Shown here piece after piece: positions 1-10,145 of a DNA stretch of 64,000 nt. The translations under genes and the position numbers were made by a program. The number at the start of each line of letters is the position of its first letter. The stretch's first letter is position 1. The stretch spans positions 62,001 through 126,000 of the forward strand of contig JAFIHA010000024.1 of NCBI GenBank assembly GCA_017848965.1, given 5' to 3'. This DNA comes from Dechloromonas aromatica (nom. nud.) (GTDB taxonomy: Bacteria > Pseudomonadota > Gammaproteobacteria > Burkholderiales > Rhodocyclaceae). The notes beneath the pieces are model-generated. The model worked only from the letters and a program-made list of their open reading frames with translations, searched no databases and was not told where the DNA came from.

Positions 1-889
1 GCAGGGTGTCGAGTACGGCCAGCCCGGCGGCGCAGACCAGCGGGTTGCCGCAATAGGTGCCGCCCTGGTCGCCTGGCGCGAAGCAGGAAGCGGCGCGGGT
101 GGCGAGCAGCGCCGAGATCGGCAGGCCGCCGCCGAGACCCTTGCCGAGCGTCATGATGTCCGGCTGGATGCCGTGCGCGCTATGGGCGAAGAGGTGGCCG
201 GTGCGGCCGATGCCGCTCTGCACTTCGTCGACGATGAGCAGCAGTTGCCGCTCGTCGCACAACTGCCGCAACTGGCGCAGGAAGTCGCCGCTGGCCGGGA
301 TGACGCCGGCCTCGCCCTGGATCGGTTCGAGCATGACGGCGACGGTATTCGGCCCGATCAGCCGCTCGACGGTGGCGATGTCGTTCAGCCGGGCTTTCGG
401 GAAGCCCGTCACCTGCGGCGCGAAGAGCGTGTCCCAGCCGGGTTTGCCGCTCGCCGACATGGTCGCCAGCGTGCGCCCGTGGAAGCCGTCGACGAAGGTG
501 ACGATCTCGTGCGCGCCGCCTTTGTGCAACTGCCCCCATTTGCGCGCCAGCTTGATCGCGCCTTCGTTGGCCTCGGCGCCGGAACTGGCGAAGAAGACGT
601 GGTCGAAGCCGCTGTGCGCGGTGAGTTTTTCGGCCAGCCGCATGGCCGGCAGGTTGTGGAATGCCGGGCCGGGGTTGAGCAGGGTCGCCGCCTGTTGCGC
701 GATGGCATCGACGATCACCTGCGGCGAATGGCCCAGGCAATTGACCGCCCAGCCCTGCATCCAGTCGAGGTAGCGGCGGCCTTCGGCATCGAACAGCCAG
801 GCGCCGGCGCCGCGGACGAAGAGGACGTCCGGGCGGGCGGCGATCGGCATCAGACTGGCGGGAGTGGGAAGGGATGCGGGATGGTTCAC
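1..889 (-). CDS. argD: Acetylornithine aminotransferase, C-terminus cut by window edge
   Basis: Class III PLP-dependent aminotransferase, probably the N-acetylornithine/2-oxoglutarate transaminase of cytosolic arginine biosynthesis. 296 residues are visible of a family length near 390-400; the C-terminus lies beyond base 1. The PLP motif DEVQ is at residues 221-224 and the Schiff-base lysine is in TLGKG (about K250). GTG at 889 is chosen as start because AAGGAG sits 6-7 bases upstream (896-902). A terminator-like hairpin and a possible leader ORF lie just upstream, suggesting attenuation. Other class III aminotransferases (succinylornithine or putrescine type) cannot be fully excluded, but the N-terminus resembles betaproteobacterial ArgD. 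Confidence 0.85.
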   Translation of the reverse strand, partial: MNHPASLPTPASLMPIAARPDVLFVRGAGAWLFDAEGRRYLDWMQGWAVNCLGHSPQVIVDAIAQQAATLLNPGPAFHNLPAMRLAEKLTAHSGFDHVFFASSGAEANEGAIKLARKWGQLHKGGAHEIVTFVDGFHGRTLATMSASGKPGWDTLFAPQVTGFPKARLNDIATVERLIGPNTVAVMLEPIQGEAGVIPASGDFLRQLRQLCDERQLLLIVDEVQSGIGRTGHLFAHSAHGIQPDIMTLGKGLGGGLPISALLATRAASCFAPGDQGGTYCGNPLVCAAGLAVLDTL

Positions 890-920
890 GGACGACTCCT
901 TGCGTTGAGAAAAACACGGG

Positions 921-954
921 GAAAACAAAAAGGCCACGGGGTGAGCCGTGGCCT
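921..954 (-). terminator. Intrinsic terminator/attenuator hairpin upstream of argD
   Basis: On the minus strand an 8-bp perfect stem (GGCCACGG / CCGTGGCC, 953-946 with 939-932) with a 6-base loop is followed directly by TTTTTGTTTT. It lies only about 30 bases before the argD start. There is little room for a separate promoter after it, so argD transcription probably has to read through it, as in an attenuator. Confidence 0.7.
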
Positions 955-975
955 GTGCGGGAAAGCGGGGGACGC

Positions 976-1107
976 TTAAGCTAGCGTCGGCGCCGTGACT
1001 TGGCGCGCTGCCATCCGCCGTCGCTGCGCGTACGCGCGGCCCGGCTCGCCCGATTGACGTCGGGCGGCGGTGTGGCGTCGGCGAAGTGCGCTGGCAGTGA
1101 AGTTCAT
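976..1107 (-). CDS. Possible 43-residue arginine-rich leader ORF before argD
   Basis: An open frame from ATG (1107) to TAA (976) encodes 43 residues, 10 of them arginine (runs at 9-11, 16-17 and 29-31). The stop codon lies in a GACGCT/AGCGTC hairpin (971-988), and the argD-proximal terminator follows 22 bases later. This is the layout expected of a leader peptide whose translation senses charged tRNA-Arg. No Shine-Dalgarno sequence is seen; if the TTGACA at 1143-1138 is the -35 box, the transcript would be nearly leaderless. Arginine codons are common by chance in GC-rich DNA, so the call is tentative. Confidence 0.35.
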   Translation of the reverse strand: MNFTASALRRRHTAARRQSGEPGRAYAQRRRMAARQVTAPTLA

Positions 1108-1113
1108 GGGGGC

Positions 1114-1143
1114 AGTGTCGGCGAGCAGCCGGCCGGCTGTCAA
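1114..1143 (-). promoter_or_regulatory. Candidate promoter for the argD leader
   Basis: Minus-strand TTGACA (1143-1138), an 18-base spacer, then GACACT (1119-1114). The -35 is a perfect consensus; the -10 matches only three of six positions. It lies just after the mscS-like gene stop. Confidence 0.35.
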
Positions 1144-1150
1144 GCGCCGA

Positions 1151-1723
1151 TCAGTCGTGCAGCGACGGCAGTTCGCCGTCGACGATGCGGACTCGCAACA
1201 GGCGCTGGAAAAACAGGCTGTTGGGCACCTGCAGCAAGGTCGGTTCGCGGTCGGGCAGGGTTTCGCGGATCGTCGTGTAGATCAGCCGGATGTCCAGCAC
1301 CTCGCCGCCGAGGCCGGGCTTGTCGCCGTTCTCGAGGATTTCGATGTGGTCGTGCAGGCGAAAGGGGCGGGTGGTGTAGATCAGCACCGCGCAGAAGATG
1401 TTGGAGAGCACGCTCCAGGCGGCAAAGAAGGCGACCGCGGCAACCGTCGCGAAGCCGGTGATGGCGGTCCACAGCACCGCGCCGGAAACGTCGAAACGAT
1501 CGAGCACGAGCAGGATGACGCCGATGAAGATGAGGATGCTGGCGAAGCGCCGGCCACCGACGATCAGCTCCAGCGGCAGGTTGTGGCTGCGTACCAGGCG
1601 GGTGATGATGCGCACGACGAGGCTGCGCAGGAGCAGCGCGGCGGCAACGATGAGGACGATCTGCAGGCCGAGCGTGATGACGTCCAGCCAGGGATGCGCC
1701 CAGTCGGGCAGGTAGTCCTTCAT
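1151..1723 (-). CDS. Small-conductance mechanosensitive channel (MscS family)
   Basis: Membrane protein of about 190 residues with two N-terminal hydrophobic helices, then the MscS pore region and beta domain (roughly residues 75-185). The stretch reading GFATVAAVAFFAAWSVLSN fits the pore-lining TM3, and the region around TTRPFRLHDHIEI fits the start of the beta domain. It should gate an osmotic-release pore in the inner membrane. ATG at 1723 gives MKDYLPDW; a longer in-frame form to 1822 has a non-hydrophobic, low-complexity N-terminus and was not chosen. It is a minimal MscS with a short C-terminus. Confidence 0.8.
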   Translation of the reverse strand: MKDYLPDWAHPWLDVITLGLQIVLIVAAALLLRSLVVRIITRLVRSHNLPLELIVGGRRFASILIFIGVILLVLDRFDVSGAVLWTAITGFATVAAVAFFAAWSVLSNIFCAVLIYTTRPFRLHDHIEILENGDKPGLGGEVLDIRLIYTTIRETLPDREPTLLQVPNSLFFQRLLRVRIVDGELPSLHD

Positions 1724-1835
1724 GGCGCGGCAGCCGGCTTGCCGGCGTTGTTCGGGGAGGGCATGGGCATTCCAAGCGACGTCGGGAAGGGCGATTATCC
1801 GGTCAGCCCGCCCGGCGATCAAGGTTGGCGGCGGC

Positions 1836-2489
1836 TCAGGAGATCTGCTTGCTCACCGCCCAGACGGCGGCTTCGACGCGCGAGCGGAACTTCAGCTTCT
1901 TCAGCAGGTTGCGGATATGCACCTTGACCGTGCTTTCCATGATGTCGAACTCGCGGGCAATCAGCTTGTTCGACATGCCGGCGGCCAGGCAGCGCAGGAT
2001 CGCCGTTTCGCGTTCGGTCAGGCCGGCCTGGCTGCGCGCTTCGCCGAGGCTTTCCTGGCGTAGCGCCAGGGTCAGCAGGCCGATCAGTTCCGGGCTGATC
2101 GCATCCTGGCCGTCCATTGCGTTGCGGATCAGGCGCAGCATGTCGTTGGGGTCGGTGTCCTTCAGCACGTAGCCGTCGGAGCCGGCGCGGATGGCGGCGA
2201 TCAGGTCTTCGGCGGCGTTGGAGACGGTGAGGATGAGGATGCGGGCAGCGATGTCGGCATCGCGCATGGCGCGCAGCGTCTCGATGCCGCCCAGTCCCTT
2301 CATGTTGAGGTCGAGCAGGATCAGGTCGGGATCGAGCTGGCGGGCAAGTTCCAGTCCTTCCTCGCCGCTTGCCGCCTCGCCGACGATCTCGAAGCCGGGT
2401 TCGAGGCTGAGCAGCTGGCAGACGCCGCGCCGGAACAGCGGGTGGTCGTCGATGACCAGGGTGCGGGTGAGCGGGGCAGTGGCGTTCAT
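1836..2489 (-). CDS. narL: Nitrate/nitrite response regulator NarL
   Basis: 217-residue response regulator. The receiver domain (about residues 8-125) has acidic residues D14-D15, phospho-acceptor D60 in LLDLNMKG, and K in VLKDT. A C-terminal LuxR-type helix-turn-helix (about 150-212) carries ESTVKVHIRNLLKKLKFRSR, typical of NarL/NarP. ATG at 2489 overlaps the narX stop in ATGA, and AAGGAAAA lies upstream. It is the cognate partner of NarX and should control nap and other nitrate-responsive promoters. It closes the nap-narXL cluster. Confidence 0.93.
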   Translation of the reverse strand: MNATAPLTRTLVIDDHPLFRRGVCQLLSLEPGFEIVGEAASGEEGLELARQLDPDLILLDLNMKGLGGIETLRAMRDADIAARILILTVSNAAEDLIAAIRAGSDGYVLKDTDPNDMLRLIRNAMDGQDAISPELIGLLTLALRQESLGEARSQAGLTERETAILRCLAAGMSNKLIAREFDIMESTVKVHIRNLLKKLKFRSRVEAAVWAVSKQIS

Positions 2490-4390
2490 CGGTTTTCCTT
2501 GGCGCTGAATTGTTCGGGACGAAAGCCCAGGCAGACGAGGGTGCCGCCTTCCGGCGGGCTGACGACCTCGACGCTGCCGTCGAGAATCTGCGCCCGGTCG
2601 CGCATGATGATCAGCCCGTAGTGGTTGCGCGGCGGCGTCTCCGGGTTGAAGCCGCGGCCGTTGTCGCGGACGCAGACGCGGACGCGGCGGTCGTCGTCGA
2701 GGCCGATCTCGATGCCGGCGCTGCTCGCCTTGGCGTGCTTCTCGATGTTGGCGAGCGCCTCGCGGATGATGCGGATGACGTGCATCTCCTCGTTGGCAGT
2801 GAGGACGATGCCCGACAGCCGGTTGTCGAGGGCGATGGTGAAGCCGCACTTGCGCGAGAATTCCTCGACGGTTTCCTGCAGCGCGGCGCTGAAGCCGCGC
2901 TCGTCGAGGCGCAGGCGGAAGGTGGTGATCAGCTCGCGCAGTTCGCGGTAGGCGGCGTTGAGGCCGACCTTCAGCTCCTCGGCGATCGGCGTCGCCTGCG
3001 GGTTGTCGCCGAGATGCTTCTCCAGCCGGGTGACCTGGATCTTCAGATAGCTCAGCGACTGGGCGATCGAATCGTGCAGTTCGCGGGCGATCACCGCGCG
3101 TTCCTCGAGCACCGCCAGACGGTGACGTTCCTCGGTGCGCCGCATGTTGACCAAAGCGTTGGAAATCTGCCGGCTGACGGTTTCCAGCGTGCGCAGCTTG
3201 TCACGCGGCAGCGGCATGGCGCTGTCGAGCATGACCGGCATCACGCCGTGCAGCGACTCGTCGCCGCCGAGCGGGAAGACGATCATCTGCCGGCCGTCGG
3301 CGGTGCGCCCGGTCTGCTGTTCCGGCGCCAGGGTGGCCTGGTGGAAGCAGGTGGCGCAATCGCGTTCGGCGCGCAGCCGGAGGTTTTCGCCGGGGCTCAG
3401 GCTGCCGACTACCTGCTGCGCCGGAAACTGGCCGTGTTCGCTGATGCAGATCGCGTTGTGGCCGAGTTCGAGCGCTTCCTCGATTTCGCGCAGCACCTGG
3501 TGGATGGTCTCCAGGCCAAGGTCGCCGGAAGACAGCTGCTGGCTGGTCCGGTACAGGAGTTCGAGCGACTGGTTGGTGCGCGTCAGCGCCTCGGTCTTCT
3601 GCGCCACCTTGGCTTCGAGCTGGCCGTACATGCTGGCAATCTCGTCCATCATCGCGTTGAAGGCCTGGCCGAGCTGGCCGAGTTCGTCGGGGGCGGTGTG
3701 GCGGACCCGGGTGCCGAAGGAACCGGCGGTGACGCTGCGCGCCGCTTTCAGCAGGTCGGCGAGCGGCCGGAAGAGCAGGGTGCGCAGCATCCAGGTGGTG
3801 ATCAGGCTGACCACCACCATCAGCCCGAGCAGCGCGAACTGCGTGGCGCGCAGCAGGCGGATGCGCTCCTCGAGGTCGAGTTCGATCAGTTGCACGACCT
3901 CGTCGATGCGGTTGACGAAACCGGGAATGTCCTGCGCCAGTTGCTGGATCGCTTCCGGGCTGGCGCTGCCTTCCGGCGCGGTGGCGACGCGCGCCAGCGG
4001 GCGGATTTCCTCTTCCCAGCGCTGGCGCACCTGCGCCAGCAACTGGTCGAGCGCCGAACCGGTATGGCCGGCGACCGCGCGTTCCAGTGTTTCCAGGCGG
4101 CGCTCGAACTGCTCCAGCGTTTGTCCGGCGAACGGCCGGCGGTCGGCCTGCTGCAGTTCGCTGAGCAGGCGGTAGCTGGTCATGCGCAGCGACCCGGAAA
4201 GGTTGATCGCGCTTGCCTTGCCGACGCTGCTGTCGGCGATCACCGTCGAGATCAGTACGGAGAGGAAGGAGAGGGTGGCCAGGACGACCATGGCCAGGCC
4301 AATGCGGGCCAGGATGGAATGGCGCAGGGTGTTGAGCAGGGCGGGGATCACGGGCGGCGCGGGCGAAGACTCGGGCATCGGGCGGTCCAT
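2486..4390 (-). CDS. narX: Nitrate/nitrite sensor histidine kinase NarX
   Basis: 634-residue inner-membrane kinase. TM1 is about 29-51, followed by a P-box-like nitrate-binding helix (INLSGSLRMTSYRLLSEL, about 62-79), a periplasmic helical sensor, TM2 about 183-203, HAMP to about 255, a central cysteine-containing region (CATC near 345-348), a HisKA_3 dimerisation domain with H439 in ELHDSIAQS, and HATPase with DNGRG. The last codons overlap narL. ATG at 4390 is used; ATG at 4378 (MPESS) is also possible and neither has a clear Shine-Dalgarno. Its place downstream of napC suggests co-regulation with the nitrate reductase it controls. Confidence 0.92.
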   Translation of the reverse strand: MDRPMPESSPAPPVIPALLNTLRHSILARIGLAMVVLATLSFLSVLISTVIADSSVGKASAINLSGSLRMTSYRLLSELQQADRRPFAGQTLEQFERRLETLERAVAGHTGSALDQLLAQVRQRWEEEIRPLARVATAPEGSASPEAIQQLAQDIPGFVNRIDEVVQLIELDLEERIRLLRATQFALLGLMVVVSLITTWMLRTLLFRPLADLLKAARSVTAGSFGTRVRHTAPDELGQLGQAFNAMMDEIASMYGQLEAKVAQKTEALTRTNQSLELLYRTSQQLSSGDLGLETIHQVLREIEEALELGHNAICISEHGQFPAQQVVGSLSPGENLRLRAERDCATCFHQATLAPEQQTGRTADGRQMIVFPLGGDESLHGVMPVMLDSAMPLPRDKLRTLETVSRQISNALVNMRRTEERHRLAVLEERAVIARELHDSIAQSLSYLKIQVTRLEKHLGDNPQATPIAEELKVGLNAAYRELRELITTFRLRLDERGFSAALQETVEEFSRKCGFTIALDNRLSGIVLTANEEMHVIRIIREALANIEKHAKASSAGIEIGLDDDRRVRVCVRDNGRGFNPETPPRNHYGLIIMRDRAQILDGSVEVVSPPEGGTLVCLGFRPEQFSAKENR

Positions 4391-4410
4391 TATCGAAGAT
4401 CGGCTGGCCA

Positions 4411-4439
4411 AAAGCGACAGGGGGGCGCTCCGGCCCCCC
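4411..4439 (-). terminator. Hairpin between napC and narX
   Basis: A 7-bp GC stem (GGGGGGC/GCCCCCC, 4420-4426 with 4433-4439) and 6-base loop are followed on the minus strand by TGTCGCTTTT. The U-run is short and distant, so it may only dampen read-through from nap into narXL or shield the napC mRNA 3' end. Confidence 0.45.
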
Positions 4440-4449
4440 GCTGTCCCCG

Positions 4450-5118
4450 CTATCTGGCCGCGGGCGGCGCTTCCGGCTTGGCCGGTTGCGGCGGGTGGAA
4501 CTGCTCGGGCGTGGCGCCTTCCGCATTGGCGGCGCCGATCGACTGGTTCACCTCGGGCAGCGAGTGGGCGATGCCCTTGTGGCAGTCGATGCAGGTCTTG
4601 CCCTCGTTGAGGCCGGTCTGGTGCATGCGCGCCGAGCGGCTGCCCTGGACGCCGTAGTCGAAGTACTCGAAGTTGTGGCAGTTGCGGCATTCGCGCGAGT
4701 TGGTCGACTTCATCCGGTCCCATTCGTGCTGGGCCAGGGTGAGACGCTTGGCGTTGAACTTCTCCGGCGTGTCGATCGAGCCCAGGACCTTGTGCAGGAC
4801 TTCGTTGGAGGCCTGGATCTTGCGCCAGATCTTCGGTCCCCATTCCTTCGGCACGTGGCAGTCCGGGCAGGTGGCGCGGACGCCGGAACGGTTCGAGTAA
4901 TGGACCGTGTTGCGGTACTCCTGATAGACGTTCTCCTGCATTTCATGACAGGAGATGCAGAAGGCCTCGCGGTTGGTCCATTCCATCGCCGTGTTGAAGG
5001 CGCCCCAGAAGACGATACCGGCGACGAAGATGCCGGCCAGTGCCAGCGGGCCGATCACGTTGACGCGGGCCATTGCCCAGCTGCCGATGGCCTTGAGACG
5101 GGATATGAGTGCTTGCAT
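4450..5118 (-). CDS. napC: Tetraheme cytochrome c NapC (quinol dehydrogenase)
   Basis: 222-residue NapC/NirT-family protein that oxidises membrane quinol and passes electrons to NapB/NapA. One membrane anchor (about 20-42) is followed by four CxxCH heme sites at C54, C84, C144 and C176. A proline/alanine-rich tail ends the protein. Start ATG at 5118 has GGGAGGAAG upstream. It is the last nap gene before narX. Confidence 0.96.
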   Translation of the reverse strand: MQALISRLKAIGSWAMARVNVIGPLALAGIFVAGIVFWGAFNTAMEWTNREAFCISCHEMQENVYQEYRNTVHYSNRSGVRATCPDCHVPKEWGPKIWRKIQASNEVLHKVLGSIDTPEKFNAKRLTLAQHEWDRMKSTNSRECRNCHNFEYFDYGVQGSRSARMHQTGLNEGKTCIDCHKGIAHSLPEVNQSIGAANAEGATPEQFHPPQPAKPEAPPAAR

Positions 5119-5143
5119 GATGATCTTCCTCCCTGGTCGGCGC

Positions 5144-5602
5144 TCAGTGGCCGATGCCTTCGGCAGCCTGGAAACGGTTGCCGACCAGCGGCTTGGCGTC
5201 GGCCTGCGGCACGTGACACTGCATGCAGAAATAGCGGCGCGGCGAGATGTTGGAGAGCTCCTGGCCGTCGCGCGTCTTGAAGTGGGTCAGCGAGACCTTG
5301 GTCGCGCCGGTTTCCTTGTAGCGGGTCCAGGCGTGGCAATCCATGCACTTGTTGAAGTTCTTGGTCACCGTGTAGGTCTCGACCTTGTGCGGGATCAGCG
5401 GCGGCTGCTGGACGTAGTTGCGTTCGATCGGCGCCCGGTCCTTCTCGGATTTGAAGGGGTCGGCGGACTCCGTGTCGGCGCCCTGGATTTCGCTGCCGCG
5501 CAGCGATTTCAGCTTCGGTTCGGCAACTGCCGAGGTCAGCGAGGTGAGGGCCAGGAAAACCGCCAGGACGGCGGAGGAAAACAGGCGGCTCGTAGTGTTC
5601 AT
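5144..5602 (-). CDS. napB: Diheme cytochrome c NapB, electron-transfer subunit
   Basis: 152-residue periplasmic small subunit of the nitrate reductase. It has a Sec signal peptide (residues 1-27, ending AVA) and two CxxCH sites (C86 and C126). Start ATG at 5602 overlaps the napH stop in ATGA and is preceded by AAAGGAG. Length and motif spacing are normal for NapB. Confidence 0.95.
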   Translation of the reverse strand: MNTTSRLFSSAVLAVFLALTSLTSAVAEPKLKSLRGSEIQGADTESADPFKSEKDRAPIERNYVQQPPLIPHKVETYTVTKNFNKCMDCHAWTRYKETGATKVSLTHFKTRDGQELSNISPRRYFCMQCHVPQADAKPLVGNRFQAAEGIGH

Positions 5603-6474
5603 GAATCGCTCCTTTGGTCGAACCGATGAGTAAAGTTGAAGACGTTCTTGGCGCAGACGTCGATGCAACGTCCGCAGGCAGTGCAGTCCCGGTCGAGAAT
5701 CACCGGGGAAACCTGGCCGTCCTGCTTGAGTGCCGGACGGATCACCTGCGGCTCGGGGCAGACGGCGAAACAGTCCATGCAGTCGTTGCAGGCGGCGCGC
5801 TGGCTGGCCGCCACGCGGAGCAGCCCCTTGGGCCCGAGCAGGCCGTAGAAGGCGCCCATCGGACAGAGGTGGCCGCACCAGCCGCGGCTGGCGACCAGCA
5901 GGTCGTAGAGAAAAACCAGTAGAAGCACGCTCAGGGTCATCGTCATGCCGCCGGCGAGGGCGCCGGCCAGCCCCTGGATCAGGCTGCGCTGCAGCAGGTG
6001 CACCGGGTTGACGGTTTCCCAGACCAGGCTGCCGCTCAGCGCGGCGAGCCCGAAAACGGCGCCGAGCAGCCAGTAGCGGGTGGCGGCGTCGGGCACACGG
6101 CCGGTCTTGATGGCGAGCCGGCGACGCAGCCAGGCCGCGCTGTCGGTCACTGCGTTGACCGGGCAGACCCAGGCGCAGAAGACGCGGCCGCCGATCAGGT
6201 TGTAGGCGACGAGAACCAGCGCCGCGCCGAGCAGCCCGCTCAGTGCCGGCATGAAGCCGGCGGCCAGCGACTGCAGCAGGACGAAGGGGTCGCTCAGCGG
6301 CAGCAGGTCGAAGGTCAGCGACGAGGCCAGGTTGCCCTTGGCGATCCACAGGCCGAACCACGGCCCGCTGAGGAACAGCGAGAGCACCAGCAACTGGCTG
6401 GCGCGGCGCAGCAGCAACCAGCGCTGGGCGGCCCACCAGCCCTTGCTGCGGATGGCTTCGCGACCGGGGGTCAT
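5599..6474 (-). CDS. napH: Quinol dehydrogenase membrane subunit NapH
   Basis: 291-residue inner-membrane iron-sulfur protein with several hydrophobic helices, the NapH-type CWVCP and CGHLCP cysteine motifs on the helices, and two 4Fe-4S ferredoxin motifs near the C-terminus ([12 protein letters not shown] and [11 protein letters not shown]). With NapG it forms an alternative quinol-oxidising branch to the periplasmic reductase. Start (6474) and stop (5599) both overlap neighbours by four bases, indicating translational coupling. Confidence 0.93.
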   Translation of the reverse strand: MTPGREAIRSKGWWAAQRWLLLRRASQLLVLSLFLSGPWFGLWIAKGNLASSLTFDLLPLSDPFVLLQSLAAGFMPALSGLLGAALVLVAYNLIGGRVFCAWVCPVNAVTDSAAWLRRRLAIKTGRVPDAATRYWLLGAVFGLAALSGSLVWETVNPVHLLQRSLIQGLAGALAGGMTMTLSVLLLVFLYDLLVASRGWCGHLCPMGAFYGLLGPKGLLRVAASQRAACNDCMDCFAVCPEPQVIRPALKQDGQVSPVILDRDCTACGRCIDVCAKNVFNFTHRFDQRSDS

Positions 6475-7289
6475 GGTTTCCAATCCGAGTTGAGGCGAGT
6501 GTCGCCGGGAGCCTTGTCTTCCAGGCCGCGTACCGGCATCTGTACCTGTTCGCCGATCAGCGATCCGCCGTGGCGCTCCTTCTCTTCCCAGCCCTTGCGG
6601 TACTGCTCGGGCAGCGCGCCCTGGGCGAGCGGCCTGGGCAGCACCTTGATCGCCGGCGTCGGCAAGACACAGGCTTTTTCGCACTTGCCGCAGCCGGTGC
6701 AATGATCGGCGTGGACAGTGGGCAGGAGCAGCGCGTGGCGGTCGGAGCGCGGGTTGTGCAGCTTTTCCAGGGTGATCGCCTGATCGATCACCGGGCAGAC
6801 CCGGTAACAGACGTCGCAACGCAGGCCCAGGAAGTTGAGGCAGGATTCATGGTCGATCAGCACCGCCAGACCCATCCGGGCGTTGTTGATCTCGGTCAGC
6901 CGATGGTCGAGCGCCGACGACGGGCAGGCCTTGATGCAGGGAATGTCCTCGCACATCTCGCACGGCACATTACGCGCCGTGAACACCCGCGTGCCGGTGG
7001 CCAGGCCGTCGCCCGGCGTGGCCAGGCGCAAGGTGCCGTAGGGGCAGGCCTGGACGCACAGCCCGCAACGCAGGCAGGCGCCGGCGAACTCGGCTTCCGG
7101 CAGGGCGCCGGGCGGGCGCAGCGCCTGCGCCGGACGGGCCGCCGCCGGCGGCATGGCGAACAGCGAACCCAGCGCCAGCGCACCGGCGCCGCCGGCTGCG
7201 GCGGCGATGCGATTGAGGAATTTCCGGCGCGCCTGGGAGGCAAGCGCGCCGGCTTCCTTTCTCTGCTGGTGGGTGGGTTCGGGTTTCAC
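6471..7289 (-). CDS. napG: Ferredoxin-type protein NapG
   Basis: 272-residue MauM/NapG-family protein with a twin-arginine export signal (ARRKF around residues 20-24, then an Ala/Gly-rich hydrophobic stretch). It has four cysteine clusters for 4Fe-4S centres, including [12 protein letters not shown] and [11 protein letters not shown]. It should act in the periplasm with NapH. The start is GTG at 7289; no in-frame ATG lies near, and the Shine-Dalgarno is weak. Confidence 0.92.
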   Translation of the reverse strand: MKPEPTHQQRKEAGALASQARRKFLNRIAAAAGGAGALALGSLFAMPPAAARPAQALRPPGALPEAEFAGACLRCGLCVQACPYGTLRLATPGDGLATGTRVFTARNVPCEMCEDIPCIKACPSSALDHRLTEINNARMGLAVLIDHESCLNFLGLRCDVCYRVCPVIDQAITLEKLHNPRSDRHALLLPTVHADHCTGCGKCEKACVLPTPAIKVLPRPLAQGALPEQYRKGWEEKERHGGSLIGEQVQMPVRGLEDKAPGDTRLNSDWKP

Positions 7290-7314
7290 GGTGGTTTACC
7301 GGTGGCTTCTTGAC

Positions 7315-9891
7315 TCAGGCGCGGACGATCTTGACGGCGCACTTCTTGTAGTCCGTTTCCTTGGAAATCGGACAGGTGGCGTCGAGCGTCAGCTTGTTGA
7401 CCAGCTTGCCTTCGTCGAAGAAGGGGATGAAGACGAGGCCCTGCGGCGGCTTGTTGCGGCCCTTGGTCTCGACGCGCAGCTGGATTTCGCCGCGCCGCGA
7501 GGCGACCTTGACCTTCATGCCGCGCTGGATGCCGCGCTTCTTGGCGTCGTCCGGATGCATGAAGACGACGGCTTCGGGGACCGAGCGGTGCAGTTCGGGA
7601 ACGCGCCGGGTCATCGTGCCGGTGTGCCAGTGCTCCAGCACGCGGCCGGTACACAACCAGAGGTCGAACTCGTTGTCCGGCTTTTCCGGCGGCTCCTGGT
7701 AGGGCAGGGCGAAGATCACCGCCTTGCCGTCCTTGTGGCCGTAGAACTGGACGCCTTCGCCGGCCTTGACGTAGGGATCGTAGCCTTCGCGGAAGCGCCA
7801 CAGCGTTTCCTTGCCGCCGACCACCGGCCAGCGCAGGCCGCGCGCCTTGTGATACATGTCGAAATCGGCGAGGTCATGGCCGTGGCCGCGACCGAACATC
7901 GCGTATTCCTCGAACAGGCCCTTCTGCAGGTAGAAGCCGAGTTCCTTCGACTCCTCGTTCGTGTAGCCCTTGATGGCGTGGCCGTTGGCCTTTTCCAGAT
8001 CGGCGAGCGGGAACTTGTTGACCTGGCCGTTCTTGTAAAGGACGTCGAACAGCGTCTTGCCCTTCAGTTGCGGCGCCTTGGCGAGCAGATCGGCCGGCCA
8101 GACTTCCTCGACCTTGAAGCGCTTGGAGAATTCGATGTACTGCCAGAGGTCGGACCTGGCGTCGCCCGGTGCCTTGACCTGCTGCCGCCAGAACTGGGTG
8201 CGCCGCTCGGCGTTGCCGAAGGCGCCTTCCTTTTCGGTCCACATTGCGGACGGCAGGACGAGGTCGGCGGCCATCGCCGAAACCGTCGGGTAGCAGTCGG
8301 AAACGACGACGAAGGCTTCCGGATTGCGCCAGCCCGGGTAGATTTCCCCGTTGATGTTGGGGCCGGCCTGCATGTTGTTGGTCGTTGACGTCCAGTAGCA
8401 CTTTATCTTGCCGTCCTTCAGCGCGCGGCTCTGGGCCACGGCGTGGTAGCCGACCTTGGCGCTGATCGTGCCGTCCGGCAGCTTCCAGATTTCCTCGCTG
8501 TGCTTGCGGTGCTCGGGGTTCGTCACCACCAGGTCGGCCGGCAGGCGGTGGGCGAAGGTGCCCACTTCGCGCGCCGTGCCGCAGGCGGAGGGCTGGCCGG
8601 TCAGCGAGAACGGTCCGTTGCCCGGTTCGGAAATCTTGCCGACCAGCAGGTGCACGTTGTAAATCATGTTGTTCACCCAGGTGCCGCGGGTGTGCTGGTT
8701 GAAGCCCATGGTCCAGAAGCTGACCACCTTCTTTTTCGGGTCGGCGTAGATTTCCGCCAGTTTCTTCAGGCGGTCGGCGGGGACGCCGGAGATCTTGCTG
8801 ACCTTTTCCAGCGTGTAGTCGGCGACGAACTTCTTGAATTCCTCGAAGTTGATCGGCTTGGCGGCGCCGGTGTCGCCCTTCGGCTTGCCGTCGGCACCGG
8901 GGTAGCCGTTCGACTTGGCGTCCTTCTCCAGCGCGTGCGCCGGACGCAGGCCGAAGCCGATGTCGGTTTCGCCCATCTTGAAATTGACGTGCTTGTCGAC
9001 GAAGGCCTTGTTGACCTTGCCCGACTGGATGATGTGGTTGCAGATGTAGTTGAGGATGGCGAGGTCGGTCTGCGGCACGAAGATCATGCCGTTGTCGGCC
9101 AGTTCGAAGCTGCGGTGCTCGAAGGTGGACAGCACGTGGACCTGGGCGTCGGTGTGGGTCAGGCGGCGGTCGGTGATGCGCGACCAGAGGATCGGGTGCA
9201 TTTCCGCCATGTTCGAGCCCCAGAGCACGAAGGCATCGGCGTTCTCGATGTCGTCGTAGCAGCCCATCGGCTCGTCGATGCCGAAGGTGCGCATGAAGCC
9301 GGCGACCGCCGAAGCCATGCAGTGGCGGGCGTTGGGGTCGAGGTTGTTGGAGCGGAAACCGGCCTTCCACAGCTTGCTGGCGGCGTAGCCTTCCCAGATC
9401 GTCCATTGCCCGGAGCCGAACATGGCGACGGTCGATACCATCTCGTTCAGCGGCTTGCCGGCGTTGGCCTTCATGTCGGCGGCGAGCGCCGCCTTCCACT
9501 TCTGTTCCATGATGTCGAAGGCCTGCTTCCAGGTGATCGGCTGGAAGTCGCCGTCCTTGTCGAACTTGCCGTTCTTCATGCGCAGCAGCGGCTGGGTCAG
9601 GCGATCCTCGCCGTACATGATCTTCGACAGGAAGTAGCCCTTGATGCAGTTGAGGCCACGGTTGACCGGCGCGTCCGGGTCGCCCTGGGTGGCGACGATG
9701 CGTCCCTTCTGCACGCCGACCAGCACCGAGCAGCCGGTGCCGCAGAAGCGGCAGGCGGCCTTGTCCCAGCGGATGTCGGTGGCGTTCGGGGCCGCCTCGG
9801 CGGTGGCGATGCCGGCCAACGGCATCCCGGCGGTTGCCGCGGCGGCGGCGACGGCCTGTGCCTTCAGGAATTCACGTCGATTCATGCTCAT
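7315..9891 (-). CDS. napA: Periplasmic nitrate reductase catalytic subunit NapA
   Basis: 858-residue molybdopterin oxidoreductase reducing nitrate to nitrite in the periplasm. A twin-arginine signal (NRREFLK at residues 4-10) is followed by the 4Fe-4S ligands C47, C50, C54 and C82. The bis-MGD molybdenum ligand should be C191 in ARHCMAS. Molydopterin-binding domains follow to the C-terminus. ATG at 9891 is chosen because GGAGG lies 7 bases upstream, inside the napD 3' end; a TTG six bases earlier would sit on the Shine-Dalgarno. Export requires NapD and cofactor made through moaA. Confidence 0.97.
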   Translation of the reverse strand: MSMNRREFLKAQAVAAAAATAGMPLAGIATAEAAPNATDIRWDKAACRFCGTGCSVLVGVQKGRIVATQGDPDAPVNRGLNCIKGYFLSKIMYGEDRLTQPLLRMKNGKFDKDGDFQPITWKQAFDIMEQKWKAALAADMKANAGKPLNEMVSTVAMFGSGQWTIWEGYAASKLWKAGFRSNNLDPNARHCMASAVAGFMRTFGIDEPMGCYDDIENADAFVLWGSNMAEMHPILWSRITDRRLTHTDAQVHVLSTFEHRSFELADNGMIFVPQTDLAILNYICNHIIQSGKVNKAFVDKHVNFKMGETDIGFGLRPAHALEKDAKSNGYPGADGKPKGDTGAAKPINFEEFKKFVADYTLEKVSKISGVPADRLKKLAEIYADPKKKVVSFWTMGFNQHTRGTWVNNMIYNVHLLVGKISEPGNGPFSLTGQPSACGTAREVGTFAHRLPADLVVTNPEHRKHSEEIWKLPDGTISAKVGYHAVAQSRALKDGKIKCYWTSTTNNMQAGPNINGEIYPGWRNPEAFVVVSDCYPTVSAMAADLVLPSAMWTEKEGAFGNAERRTQFWRQQVKAPGDARSDLWQYIEFSKRFKVEEVWPADLLAKAPQLKGKTLFDVLYKNGQVNKFPLADLEKANGHAIKGYTNEESKELGFYLQKGLFEEYAMFGRGHGHDLADFDMYHKARGLRWPVVGGKETLWRFREGYDPYVKAGEGVQFYGHKDGKAVIFALPYQEPPEKPDNEFDLWLCTGRVLEHWHTGTMTRRVPELHRSVPEAVVFMHPDDAKKRGIQRGMKVKVASRRGEIQLRVETKGRNKPPQGLVFIPFFDEGKLVNKLTLDATCPISKETDYKKCAVKIVRA

Positions 9892-9893
9892 GG

Positions 9894-10145
9894 TCAAACC
9901 TCCTCAGTAGCGAACACTTCGTCGCTGTATTCGTAAGCAAGCGTCACCGACATCACGTGCGGCACCTGATGTACGGCAATGATCGAGTCGGAGACGGCGT
10001 AGCCTTCGCCGTCTTCGATCAGGGCAATCAACTGCCCCTTGCCGTCGTCCTGCGCGACGGCGGCGCCCGGGATGCGTTCGATCCCGGCCTGGACGTCGGC
10101 GAGGTGTTCCGGCAGGTACTTGAGAACCAGGCTGACGATTTTCAT
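9894..10145 (-). CDS. napD: NapA maturation chaperone NapD
   Basis: 83-residue cytoplasmic protein of the NapD family, which binds the Tat signal of NapA and controls its export. The family's compact ferredoxin-like fold fits the sequence from [15 protein letters not shown] to AYEYSDE. ATG at 10145 overlaps the napF stop, and its 3' end contains the napA ribosome binding site, so the two are tightly coupled. Confidence 0.9.
   Translation of the reverse strand: MKIVSLVLKYLPEHLADVQAGIERIPGAAVAQDDGKGQLIALIEDGEGYAVSDSIIAVHQVPHVMSVTLAYEYSDEVFATEEV

Noticed and set aside
2510-4657. Long open frame on the plus strand opposite narX and the napC 3' end
   Set aside because: It is antisense to clear NarX motifs, has skewed Arg/Ala/Gln composition and no recognisable domain; a GC-bias shadow.
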